This document shows positions 27,311 through 34,451 of a stretch of DNA of 64,000 nucleotides, piece by piece. Origin of the DNA: FEB-22 sp003105195 (GTDB lineage Bacteria > Pseudomonadota > Alphaproteobacteria > Rhizobiales > Xanthobacteraceae); assembly GCA_027493405.1 (NCBI GenBank), contig JAOSKV010000047.1, positions 124,001 through 188,000 on the forward strand. The letters are read 5' to 3'. The position numbers and the translations under genes were made by a program. The notes beneath the pieces were generated by a model. It was given only the letters and a program-made list of their open reading frames with translations, searched no databases and was not told the DNA's origin. Numbering within the stretch: the first letter of the stretch is position 1; the number at the start of each line of letters is the position of its first letter.

Positions 27311-28516
27311 GTGGGGGAGCCGGAGAGCGGGGCGGCGTTGCCGCCGGTGCGGCGGGTCACCACCGTGCTCGGCGTGATGCAGATCCTCGGCTGGGGGTCG
27401 ACCTTCTACCTGCTGGCGGTGCTGGCGCGGCCGATCGCGGCCGAGACCGGCTGGAGCCACGACCGCATCCTCGCCGGCATCTCGCTCGCCCTGCTGGTGG
27501 CCGGGTTGGTCTCGCCGCGGGTCGGCCGCGCGATCGACCGCCACGGCGGCCGGCCGGTGCTCGCCGCGGGCGCCGTCCTGACGGCGCTCGGGCTCGCCCT
27601 GATCGGCGCCGCGACCGGCTATGCCGGATATCTCGCGGGCTGGGGCCTGATCGGTCTCGGCATGGGAGCGGGGCTCTACGATGCGGCGTTCGCGACTCTC
27701 GGCGTCATCTACGGCCAGAAGGCGCGCGGGCCGATCAGCGCCGTCACGCTGTTCGGCGGCTTCGCGAGCACGGTCTGCTGGCCGGTGAGCGCGTGGCTGG
27801 TCGCAGAGGTCGGCTGGCGCGGCGCCTGCTTCGCCTATGCGGGGGCCTACCTGGCGCTCGCGCTGCCGCTCCTTGTCGCGGGCCTTCCGCGCAGGACCAG
27901 GGCGATGCCGCACGGCGAGATTCCGGCCGCGGCCGCAGGGGCGCGCCTGTCCGGCGACGAGCGGATCAGCTTCGTGATCCTCGCCGCGGTGCTGACGGTC
28001 GCGGCCGTGATCCTCTCGGTCGTCGGGACGCATCTGGTCACCCTGCTGCAGGCGCGCGGCCTGACCCTGGCGCAGGCCGTGGCGCTCGGCATGATCATCG
28101 GACCGGCCTCGGTCGGTGCGCGTCTCGTGGAGACGATCGCGGGCCGCCACTATCACCCGCTCTGGACGCTCGCGGCGGCGTGCCTGCTGATGGCGGCCGG
28201 CCTGCCGCTGTTCTTCGGCGCCGCCGGTCTGTTCCCGCTGGCCATCGCCTGCTATGCGGCGGGCACGGGAATCGGGTCGATCGCGCGCGGCACGGTGCCG
28301 CTCGCGCTGTTCGGCACCGCGCGCTATGCCGTGCTCAACGGGCGCCTCGGGCTGCCGATCCTGGTCGCGATGGCGATCGCGCCGATCGGCGGCGCCTTGA
28401 TCTACGAGCGCGCCAGCGCCGACGGCGTCTTCGCGGCCCTGGCAGCGCTGGCGGCGCTCAACCTGCTCCTGGTCATGCTTCTCCTGGCGTCGAAGCGGCG
28501 GCTGAAGGCCGGTTGA
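27311..28516 (+). CDS. MFS transporter
   Basis: The 401-residue product has twelve predicted membrane helices and the major facilitator loop motif between helices 2 and 3 (GRAIDRHGGRPVL). The arrangement resembles the NNP/oxalate-formate or CynX-like branch, but the substrate is not readable. It starts with GTG at 27311, which fits the preceding weak GGGGGAAG-type site. It faces the end of the copper operon convergently, with the small membrane peptide gene ending seven bases past its stop. Confidence 0.85.
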   Translation: MGEPESGAALPPVRRVTTVLGVMQILGWGSTFYLLAVLARPIAAETGWSHDRILAGISLALLVAGLVSPRVGRAIDRHGGRPVLAAGAVLTALGLALIGAATGYAGYLAGWGLIGLGMGAGLYDAAFATLGVIYGQKARGPISAVTLFGGFASTVCWPVSAWLVAEVGWRGACFAYAGAYLALALPLLVAGLPRRTRAMPHGEIPAAAAGARLSGDERISFVILAAVLTVAAVILSVVGTHLVTLLQARGLTLAQAVALGMIIGPASVGARLVETIAGRHYHPLWTLAAACLLMAAGLPLFFGAAGLFPLAIACYAAGTGIGSIARGTVPLALFGTARYAVLNGRLGLPILVAMAIAPIGGALIYERASADGVFAALAALAALNLLLVMLLLASKRRLKAG

Positions 28517-28522
28517 GCGGCC

Positions 28523-28684
28523 TCACTTCGCGGGCGCCGGGGAGGTGACCGGCGGCAGATCCTGATCGCCCTCGACGCTCTTGGTGGCGAGGCCGCCCGA
28601 GAGGAAGATCACGACCACGGCTACGACGACGAGACCGGCGAGCACGAGCCCGAGGGATCCCGTCTGGTTGCGCGGGTTTGCCAT
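28523..28684 (-). CDS. 53-residue single-pass membrane peptide
   Basis: Reading the minus strand gives MANPRNQTGSLGLVLAGLVV and so on, with one transmembrane helix (about residues 10-31) and an exported tail ending SPAPAK. AGGAGA lies seven bases before the ATG, an ideal ribosome binding site, and codon use matches the neighbours, so it is a real small gene. It is the last minus-strand gene of the copper block, 178 bases after the DUF302 gene. The function is unknown; a subunit or regulator of a membrane complex is possible. Confidence 0.7.
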   Translation of the reverse strand: MANPRNQTGSLGLVLAGLVVVAVVVIFLSGGLATKSVEGDQDLPPVTSPAPAK

Positions 28685-28862
28685 GACGCTTCTCCTGCGG
28701 AATTGAACCCCGGAGACAACGCGGGTTCACCCGCCGTCGTTCCGTGCCGCAATCATGACGATTGCTTGGCAGGCGCCTCCCTGGCCACGTGGGCTCGCCA
28801 CGGCATACGCCCGTTGCGTGCTTCGGTATGTCGAGGGAGCATCCGTATCGGGCTGGTCTCCT

Positions 28863-29300
28863 TCACTTTTCTCGCACTTTGGTCGCAGGTGCGTCGGCGC
28901 CGGCGCGCCGAGCCGCCGGCAGCTCGTCCATGGCGGCACGGAGCGCCTCGCGCACCTGGCCCGCGATGTCGGCGAGCCGGTCGTTGCGGATCGCCTGCAT
29001 CGAGGCGACCGGATCGACCGCCGCGACCTCGATCACCCCGTCCCGCTCCTGCACGATGACATTGCAGGGCAGCATGGTGCCGATCTTGTCTTCGGCCTGC
29101 AGCGCGCGCAGCGCCATCCCGGGATTGCAGGCGCCGAGAATCACATAGGGGTGGAAGTCGGCGCCGATCTTCTGCTTCAGCGTGTCCTTGACGTCGATCC
29201 GCGTCAGCACACCGAACCCGTGCGCCTTCAGGGCCTCGGTCGTCACTTCGATCGCCTTTTCGAAAGGAAGATCGAGAGTCTTGGCATAGTAGTAGCTCAT
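28863..29300 (-). CDS. DUF302 family protein
   Basis: This 145-residue protein carries the DUF302 domain: YYYAKTLDLPFEKAIEVT at the start, GFGVLTRIDVKDTLKQKIG, then YVILGACNPGMALRALQAE with its conserved Cys, and MLPCNVIVQE. No signal peptide is present. DUF302 proteins are found with copper and sulfur genes; their activity is unknown. The gene sits downstream of the CusF-like gene, separated by the repeat element at 29421-29473. Confidence 0.85.
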   Translation of the reverse strand: MSYYYAKTLDLPFEKAIEVTTEALKAHGFGVLTRIDVKDTLKQKIGADFHPYVILGACNPGMALRALQAEDKIGTMLPCNVIVQERDGVIEVAAVDPVASMQAIRNDRLADIAGQVREALRAAMDELPAARRAGADAPATKVREK

Positions 29301-29420
29301 CGCAGTCTCCTCTCTGCAATTGGGCGGCGAAGATGGACATCATTCGTGCGTCGCCGGGCCCTCGCGCGCCCATCGCGGCACGCCGCCGAGGCGCGCCGAA
29401 TGACCGCGTAGATTCTTGCT

Positions 29421-29473
29421 TGGCGCATGTTCTCATCGGCGAACCGGTATCCACTTCGCCCGAACATGCGCTA
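29421..29473. repeat. 53-nt palindromic repeat overlapping a stop codon, copy 1
   Basis: GCGCATGTTC and GAACATGCGC form a perfect 10-bp outer stem, and GGCGAA/TTCGCC an inner one, around ACCGGTATCCAC. The element includes the TAG stop of the CusF-like gene. A diverged copy at 43531-43582 likewise includes the TAG stop of another minus-strand gene. The AACCGGT-NCCCACTTCG core resembles a repeat seen widely at gene ends in Bradyrhizobium relatives. Confidence 0.75.
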
Positions 29474-29773
29474 GCGGGCCTTCTCGATCTTCGTCACCGT
29501 GAACTGGCCATTGATCTTGTCGGCCTCGAACGTGACCTTGTCGCCGACCTTCACCTGCTTGAGCATGGCGGGATCCCGGGCGCGGAACACCATGGTCATG
29601 GGCTCGTCCATGCCGAGCTTCTTGAGCGGGCCGTGCTTGAGCGTGAGCTTGCCGGCGGACTCGTCGATCTTCATCACCTGGCCGTCCGCCGTCGCGCCCT
29701 GGGCGAGGGCGGCGGCAGGCCCGGCTGCGGCGAGCCAGAGACCGGCGAGGATGGCGAGAATGGTCTTGTTCAT
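29471..29773 (-). CDS. CusF-like periplasmic copper-binding protein
   Basis: This 100-residue exported protein has a signal peptide (residues 1-24) and the CusF/copper chaperone fold. The ligand segment reads HGPLKKLGMDEPMTMVF, the His...Met...Met arrangement used by CusF to hold Cu(I) or Ag(I). It would deliver copper to the RND pump encoded upstream. It follows the cupredoxin gene by 50 bases on the same strand and ends inside the repeat at 29421-29473. Confidence 0.88.
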   Translation of the reverse strand: MNKTILAILAGLWLAAAGPAAALAQGATADGQVMKIDESAGKLTLKHGPLKKLGMDEPMTMVFRARDPAMLKQVKVGDKVTFEADKINGQFTVTKIEKAR

Positions 29774-29823
29774 GGTCTTTCTCCTTCCAGTGGAATCGAT
29801 GGCTTGCGTGGCGAGGGGGCCGC

Positions 29824-30294
29824 TCATTTCACGATGACGATGCCGATCATGCCGGCTTCGCGGTGACCCGGGATCAGGCACCCGTACTCGAACCGTCCGC
29901 GCTTGGTGAAGCGCCAGAGGATCTCGTTCTTCTTCTGCGGCGCCACGCGCTTGGCGTTGGGGTCGTCGTGCTCCATCTCGGGGTTCTTCTTCATCTCCTC
30001 GGCGTGCTTCACGTTCTCCTCGGTCGTGGCGAGCACGAACTCGTGCTCGAGGGCGCCGGTGTTGGTCAGCACGAACTTGATCTGCTCGCCGCGCTTCACC
30101 TCGATGCGGTCGGGAACGAACAGCATCTTGCCGTCCGTCTCCTGCATCGTGACCGTGACGGTGCGGAACTTACGCTTCGGGTTGCCCGGCTCTCCCGCCG
30201 AGAAAGTCCCGTGACTGTGCCCGGGTGCGCCGGCCGCGAGCGCGGTCCCGGTCATGGTCGCGGCGGCGAGGAGGGAGGCGATCGCGAGTCTCAT
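29824..30294 (-). CDS. exported cupredoxin-like copper protein
   Basis: A 156-residue periplasmic protein with a signal peptide (residues 1-20) and a type 1 copper fold. The four ligands can be read as His84 in ALEHEF, Cys139 in YGCLIPGH, His144, and Met149 in EAGM. A Lys/Met/His-rich loop sits between residues 95 and 121. It probably shuttles electrons or copper, most simply for the multicopper oxidase encoded just upstream (16-base gap). Confidence 0.9.
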   Translation of the reverse strand: MRLAIASLLAAATMTGTALAAGAPGHSHGTFSAGEPGNPKRKFRTVTVTMQETDGKMLFVPDRIEVKRGEQIKFVLTNTGALEHEFVLATTEENVKHAEEMKKNPEMEHDDPNAKRVAPQKKNEILWRFTKRGRFEYGCLIPGHREAGMIGIVIVK

Positions 30295-30309
30295 GCTGCT
30301 GTCCTTTTC

Positions 30310-31692
30310 TCAATGACCTTTGTGGCCCGCCTTCGGCTTGACGACGCGAAGGTCCGCCTTGGAGTTCCCGGAACCCGGTTCGATGTGGCGCATCGGAGCG
30401 CTCGCGGCGGATCCCGGCACCTCGCGCGCCACCGTGCCCTCGGGATGCGCGTACCAGCCCGGATCGGCGTAATCGTTGGCGCCGACACCGTCGCGCACCT
30501 TCACGACCGAGAACATCCCGCCCATCTCGATCGGGCCGAACTGCCCGAACCCCGTCATCATCGGCAGGGTGTTGTCGGGCATCGGCATCTCCATCTCGCC
30601 CATCTCGGCCATGCCGGCCGAACCCATCGGCATGTAATCCGGGACCAGGCGGCGGATGCTCCGGGCGACGTCGCGCTTCCGCACGCCGATGAAGTTCTTC
30701 ACGTTGTGGCCCATGGCGTTCATGGTGTGATGCGACTTGTGGCAATGGATCGCCCAGTCTCCCGGCACGTCCGCCTTGAACTCGAAGGCGCGCATCGCGC
30801 CCACCGGCACGTCGATCGAGGTCTCCGGCCAGCGCGCGCTCTCCTGTACCCAGCCGCCGTCCGTGCAGGTGACCGAGAAATGGTAGCCGTGCATGTGGAT
30901 CGGGTGGTTGGTCATCGACAGGTTGCCCATCCGGACCCGGACGCGGTCGCCGGTCCGCGCCACCAGGTGATCGATGCCCGGGAACACGCGGGTGTTCCAG
31001 GTCCACAGGTTGAAGTCGGTCATCTCGTTGACGTTCGGCACATAGGCGCCGGGATCGATCGCGAAGGCCGAGATCAGGAACACGAAATCGCGGTCGACGC
31101 GCATGAAGGCCGGGTCGCGCGGGTGGACCACGAAGAAGCCCATCATGCCCATGGCCATCTGCACCATCTCGTCGGCGTGCGGGTGGTACATGAAGGTCCC
31201 GCTCTTCTGCAGGACGAACTCGTAGACGAAGGTCTTGCCCGGCTTGATGTGCGGCTGGGTCAGGCCGCCGACGCCGTCCATCCCGCTCGGCAGCAGCATG
31301 CCGTGCCAGTGCACCGTCGTGTGCTCGGGCAGCCGGTTGGTGACGAAGATGCGCACCTTGTCGCCCTCGACCGCCTCGATGGTCGGTCCCGGCGACTGGC
31401 CGTTGTAGCCCCACAGGTGCGCCTTCATGCCGGGCGCGATCTCGCGCACGACCGGCTCGGCCACGAGATGGAACTCCTTCCAGTCGCCGTTCATGCGCCA
31501 GGGCAGGGTCCAGCCGTTGAGCGTGACGACCGGCTGATAGTCGGGGCCGCTCGAGGGAAAGAGCGGGGGCTGCATGGTGCTCACCGTCGAGGTGGGCGCC
31601 TCCGGGACCGCGGCGGCCTGCGCGCGTCCGCTGACGGCGGCGGCGCCGGCCAGCACCGCGGCTGACCGGATGATGTTTCGGCGTGACAGCAT
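30310..31692 (-). CDS. Tat-exported multicopper oxidase (CopA/CueO-like)
   Basis: The 460-residue protein starts with a twin-arginine signal (SRRNII at residues 3-8). It has the four copper motifs: HWH at 128-130, HPH at 170-172, HPIHMHG at 263-269 and HCHKSHHTM at 316-324. After the last motif comes a Met-rich stretch (about 351-395, with runs such as MEMPMP), typical of enzymes that oxidise Cu(I). It would detoxify periplasmic copper. It is flanked by the TolC-like gene (14-base gap) and the cupredoxin gene. Confidence 0.92.
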   Translation of the reverse strand: MLSRRNIIRSAAVLAGAAAVSGRAQAAAVPEAPTSTVSTMQPPLFPSSGPDYQPVVTLNGWTLPWRMNGDWKEFHLVAEPVVREIAPGMKAHLWGYNGQSPGPTIEAVEGDKVRIFVTNRLPEHTTVHWHGMLLPSGMDGVGGLTQPHIKPGKTFVYEFVLQKSGTFMYHPHADEMVQMAMGMMGFFVVHPRDPAFMRVDRDFVFLISAFAIDPGAYVPNVNEMTDFNLWTWNTRVFPGIDHLVARTGDRVRVRMGNLSMTNHPIHMHGYHFSVTCTDGGWVQESARWPETSIDVPVGAMRAFEFKADVPGDWAIHCHKSHHTMNAMGHNVKNFIGVRKRDVARSIRRLVPDYMPMGSAGMAEMGEMEMPMPDNTLPMMTGFGQFGPIEMGGMFSVVKVRDGVGANDYADPGWYAHPEGTVAREVPGSAASAPMRHIEPGSGNSKADLRVVKPKAGHKGH

Positions 31693-31706
31693 GGGGGGCT
31701 CCGTTG

Positions 31707-33155
31707 TCAATGTCCGGGGGCTTCGGCGGCGGCCATCGGCGCGCCGGCGGACGCGCCGCCCGCCTCCGCGGTTCCGCCGCCCACGACGGCGCCGATGAGG
31801 TTGGTCTCGGCGAGCCAGAACTCGCGCTGCGCGTCGATCGCGGCCGTGGTGGCGGCGATCCTCTGGCGCGCCTCGGCCAGCAGGGCGAACACGTCGATCT
31901 GCATGGCGTTGTAGCGAAGCAGGGTCTCCTCCGAGATGATCCGGCGCAGCGGCAGTACCTCGCGCCGGTAGTGGGCCGCGATGTCGTAGGTCGAGCGGTA
32001 GGTCCGGTAGGCGTCGCGCGCCTCCGAACGGACCGACACGGCGCGATCGACCAGCCGGTTGACGGCCTGCAGGTAGGTCTCGTTCGCCTGCCTGGCACGG
32101 ACCTCGCCGCCGTCGAAGATCGGAATCTGCAGCTCCAGCTCGAAGCCGCGCGCCCGTTCCTTGTGCCCGGTCTCGCGCTCGGTCTTGCTCTGCCGGACGC
32201 CGCTCAGCTCGAGCAGGTTGACGAAGCGCGTCGCCTGCGTGAGGCCGAGGTTCCGCGAGACGGCGGCGAGCTCGATCCGGGCGATCTGCAGATCGAGCCG
32301 GCGCGCGACCGCCTCGGCCTCGATCGCCGGGAGCGCGCGCGGCCGCGCCGGCGGCGGCGGCATCCGGGTCGGCAGCCTGAAGCCGAGGTCGGCGCCCCAC
32401 AGCCCGAGGATGCGCGCGAGCCGCTCGCGCTCCGATGCGGCGCGCTGACGCGCGGTGGCGAGCTGGGCCGTGAGCTCGGCGTAGAAGACCTGCTCGCGGG
32501 CCTGGTCGAGCTTGTTCACCGCGCCGCTCTCGCCGAGGCGCTGCGACAGCCGCGAGGCGGCCTCGGCGGCGGACTGCGACTCGCCCAGGAAATGCGCGAG
32601 CTCGCGCGCCGCGACCGCGCGGTGATAGGCGCGCCGCGCCTCCTGGGCGACGCGCAGGGTCTCGTCGGCCGCGCGCAGCTGCGCCTGGCGGAAGCGATCG
32701 CTCGCGATCTCGGCGCGCGCCGGCAGCGTGAGCAGCGCCAGGATGTTGGCGACGATGCGCTTCTCGATCTCGATCTCGGCGCTGCTCGAGATGCGCTCCA
32801 CCGAGATCGTGGGGTTCGGCGGCAGGCTCGCCTGCAGCCGCGCGGCCTCGGCGAGGCCGAGCTCGTTGTAGGCGGCCTGCAGGCCGCGATTGTTGAGGAG
32901 CGCGACCTGGACCGCAGTCTCGGCCGTCAGCGTGCGTGCGAGCAGCCGCGCCACCGCGTCGCGCGCGGCCGCGGCGTCCTCCTCGCTGCGCAGCGCCGCC
33001 GCCTGCTTGCCGAGCTCGACGGCGGCGACCTCCTTGACGAGGTCCATGCCACCATCGGGCGAGAATCCGGCGCAGCCGCCCAGCAGCAGGGCCGCGAGCA
33101 GGGACGCCGAGGGCCGCAGGCGCCCGGCGCGCGGTCCGGGATGGGAACCGTTCAT
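31707..33155 (-). CDS. TolC/CusC-family outer-membrane efflux lipoprotein
   Basis: The 482-residue protein has a lipoprotein signal (LLGGC, with Cys28) and two outer-membrane-efflux halves made of long Ala/Arg/Glu-rich coiled coils (for example LQAAYNELGLAEAARLQAS near residue 105). It should form the outer-membrane tunnel for the CusBA pump encoded upstream. The ATG at 33155 is chosen since the signal peptide follows directly. It starts ten bases after the lipoprotein gene. Confidence 0.87.
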   Translation of the reverse strand: MNGSHPGPRAGRLRPSASLLAALLLGGCAGFSPDGGMDLVKEVAAVELGKQAAALRSEEDAAAARDAVARLLARTLTAETAVQVALLNNRGLQAAYNELGLAEAARLQASLPPNPTISVERISSSAEIEIEKRIVANILALLTLPARAEIASDRFRQAQLRAADETLRVAQEARRAYHRAVAARELAHFLGESQSAAEAASRLSQRLGESGAVNKLDQAREQVFYAELTAQLATARQRAASERERLARILGLWGADLGFRLPTRMPPPPARPRALPAIEAEAVARRLDLQIARIELAAVSRNLGLTQATRFVNLLELSGVRQSKTERETGHKERARGFELELQIPIFDGGEVRARQANETYLQAVNRLVDRAVSVRSEARDAYRTYRSTYDIAAHYRREVLPLRRIISEETLLRYNAMQIDVFALLAEARQRIAATTAAIDAQREFWLAETNLIGAVVGGGTAEAGGASAGAPMAAAEAPGH

Positions 33156-33165
33156 GGCGCGGCTC

Positions 33166-33441
33166 CTATTCGCTCGACCGCGGGGCGACGCGCTCGTTCT
33201 GCTCGCGCCAGTCGCCGGGCGCGACGGGCCGCCGGCCGACATAGGTCCCGAGCGGGGAGCGGTAGCCGACCGCCGGCACCCGCACGTTCGGGTCGGACGG
33301 GTCGGGACCGACGACGGGCGCGCCGGTCGCGGTGCAGCCGGCCAGCAACGTCAACGCGGCAAGCGCTGCCAGCCCTGCGGGTCGCGGCGAGCGCGGCTGC
33401 GCGCCGCGAGTCGCACGACGGACGGGAGTTCCCCTGAACAT
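33166..33441 (-). CDS. small lipoprotein
   Basis: A 91-residue protein with a type II signal peptide (LLAGC, Cys36 as the lipidated residue) and a short Pro-rich mature part (VVGPDPSDPNVRVP, then GTYVGRRPVAPGDWREQNERVAP). The mature part resembles short lipoproteins found next to cation-efflux genes; no function is assigned. Its position between a His-rich protein gene and the outer-membrane tunnel gene suggests a part in the efflux assembly. Confidence 0.75.
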   Translation of the reverse strand: MFRGTPVRRATRGAQPRSPRPAGLAALAALTLLAGCTATGAPVVGPDPSDPNVRVPAVGYRSPLGTYVGRRPVAPGDWREQNERVAPRSSE

Positions 33442-33499
33442 GCGAATCCTTCCTCCACGCTGGACATGGCGCCGCCTGCGGACAGGCGTCGCGACCGGC

Positions 33500-33910
33500 T
33501 CAGTGCGGGAGGAGGGATATGGGCGGTCTGTAGAGGATGTCGGGGCCGCCGCCGGTCACGCCGCGAGATGCAAGCGGGATCTCGACCGACGCCAGGCGCG
33601 CGGGGGCTTCGACCGCGACGATGCTCGCCGGCAGCAGGCTCACGCAGAACAGGCCGCAGCAGCCCGAACCGGCTGCCGGACTTCCCTGATCCTGCCCGTC
33701 GTCCGGAGCAGCGCCGTCATGGTGCCCATGGGTGTCGGCGCCCGCGCCCTCATCGTGCACGTGAGCGGCGCCGTCGCCGAGGCAATGTGCGCTGCGCGCC
33801 GCATCGCCGAGCGCGAAGGCCGCCGCGGGCGCCAGCACGCAGGCGAGGTAAAGCGCGGCAAGCATGCCGGCCGATCTCACTCTCCAAGCGGTGCCGAGCC
33901 GTGAAAGCAT
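33500..33910 (-). CDS. exported His/Cys-rich small protein
   Basis: This 136-residue protein has a hydrophobic signal-like segment (about 16-33) and a metal-binding looking middle: His and Asp in HVHDEGAGADTHGHHDG, then Gly-rich spacer and SGCCGLFC. It resembles unannotated proteins encoded in copper or cobalt operons and may sequester Cu in the periplasm. The start is uncertain: ATG at 33910 or, more compact, ATG at 33865, after GGAGAGTGAG. It lies 58 bases before the lipoprotein gene. Confidence 0.65.
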   Translation of the reverse strand: MLSRLGTAWRVRSAGMLAALYLACVLAPAAAFALGDAARSAHCLGDGAAHVHDEGAGADTHGHHDGAAPDDGQDQGSPAAGSGCCGLFCVSLLPASIVAVEAPARLASVEIPLASRGVTGGGPDILYRPPISLLPH

Positions 33911-34013
33911 TGCGGTTCCGGGGGCGCCTGGCTGCTGCCACGGCGTGCACGAGCGCCTCTATATCGCGATTTGCCGTCCCGGCAAAGACGGCTCACCGAG
34001 TTGTCATCGGGTG

Positions 34014-34433
34014 TCACATCCGATGGGGCCGTTCCACGATTCCATTCGCGGCCTGCAGCTCGCGCACGTAGCGGACGATGGCCCGCATCTGCGCCGCGCT
34101 CACCTGCGGCTGCGGCGGCATGTCGCCGAACCGCCAGTGGTGCCGGCGCACGCCGTGCCGGGCGGCAAGCAAGAACGATTCGTCCGCGTGGTGACCGGGA
34201 TTGTAGATGTCGTGGATCAACGGCGGACCCCGGTCGCTCCCGGCGCCGCTCGGACCGTGGCACGACGCGCAATTGGCGTCGAAAGCGTCCTTGCCGGCGC
34301 GGGCGGCCGCCGAGAGCGCGGGAACCGTGACCGTCACCAGGCCGGCCTCGGTCCGGCTCGCCGGGGCGAACGCCTTCCAGCCCAGCAGGGCGGCTCCTGC
34401 GAGCGCGGCCGCGAGGGCGGGGTATCTCGTCAC
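34014..34433 (-). CDS. mono-haem cytochrome c in the copper operon
   Basis: The 139-residue protein has an N-terminal hydrophobic anchor (residues 5-22), the haem motif CASCH at residues 55-59 and the axial Met in RFGDMPPQP near residue 105. The hydrophobic segment lacks a clear cleavage site, so it may stay membrane-anchored. It starts 18 bases after the CusA-like gene. It could take electrons from the multicopper oxidase or cupredoxin; such a cytochrome inside a Cus operon is less usual. Confidence 0.88.
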   Translation of the reverse strand: MTRYPALAAALAGAALLGWKAFAPASRTEAGLVTVTVPALSAAARAGKDAFDANCASCHGPSGAGSDRGPPLIHDIYNPGHHADESFLLAARHGVRRHHWRFGDMPPQPQVSAAQMRAIVRYVRELQAANGIVERPHRM

Positions 34434-34451
34434 GGGCGTGGCTCGCGGACA

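Noticed and set aside
29863..31665. 600-codon plus-strand frame opposite the cupredoxin and multicopper oxidase genes
   Set aside because: Its translation is a string of His, Arg and Val without domains; it covers two well-supported genes on the other strand.
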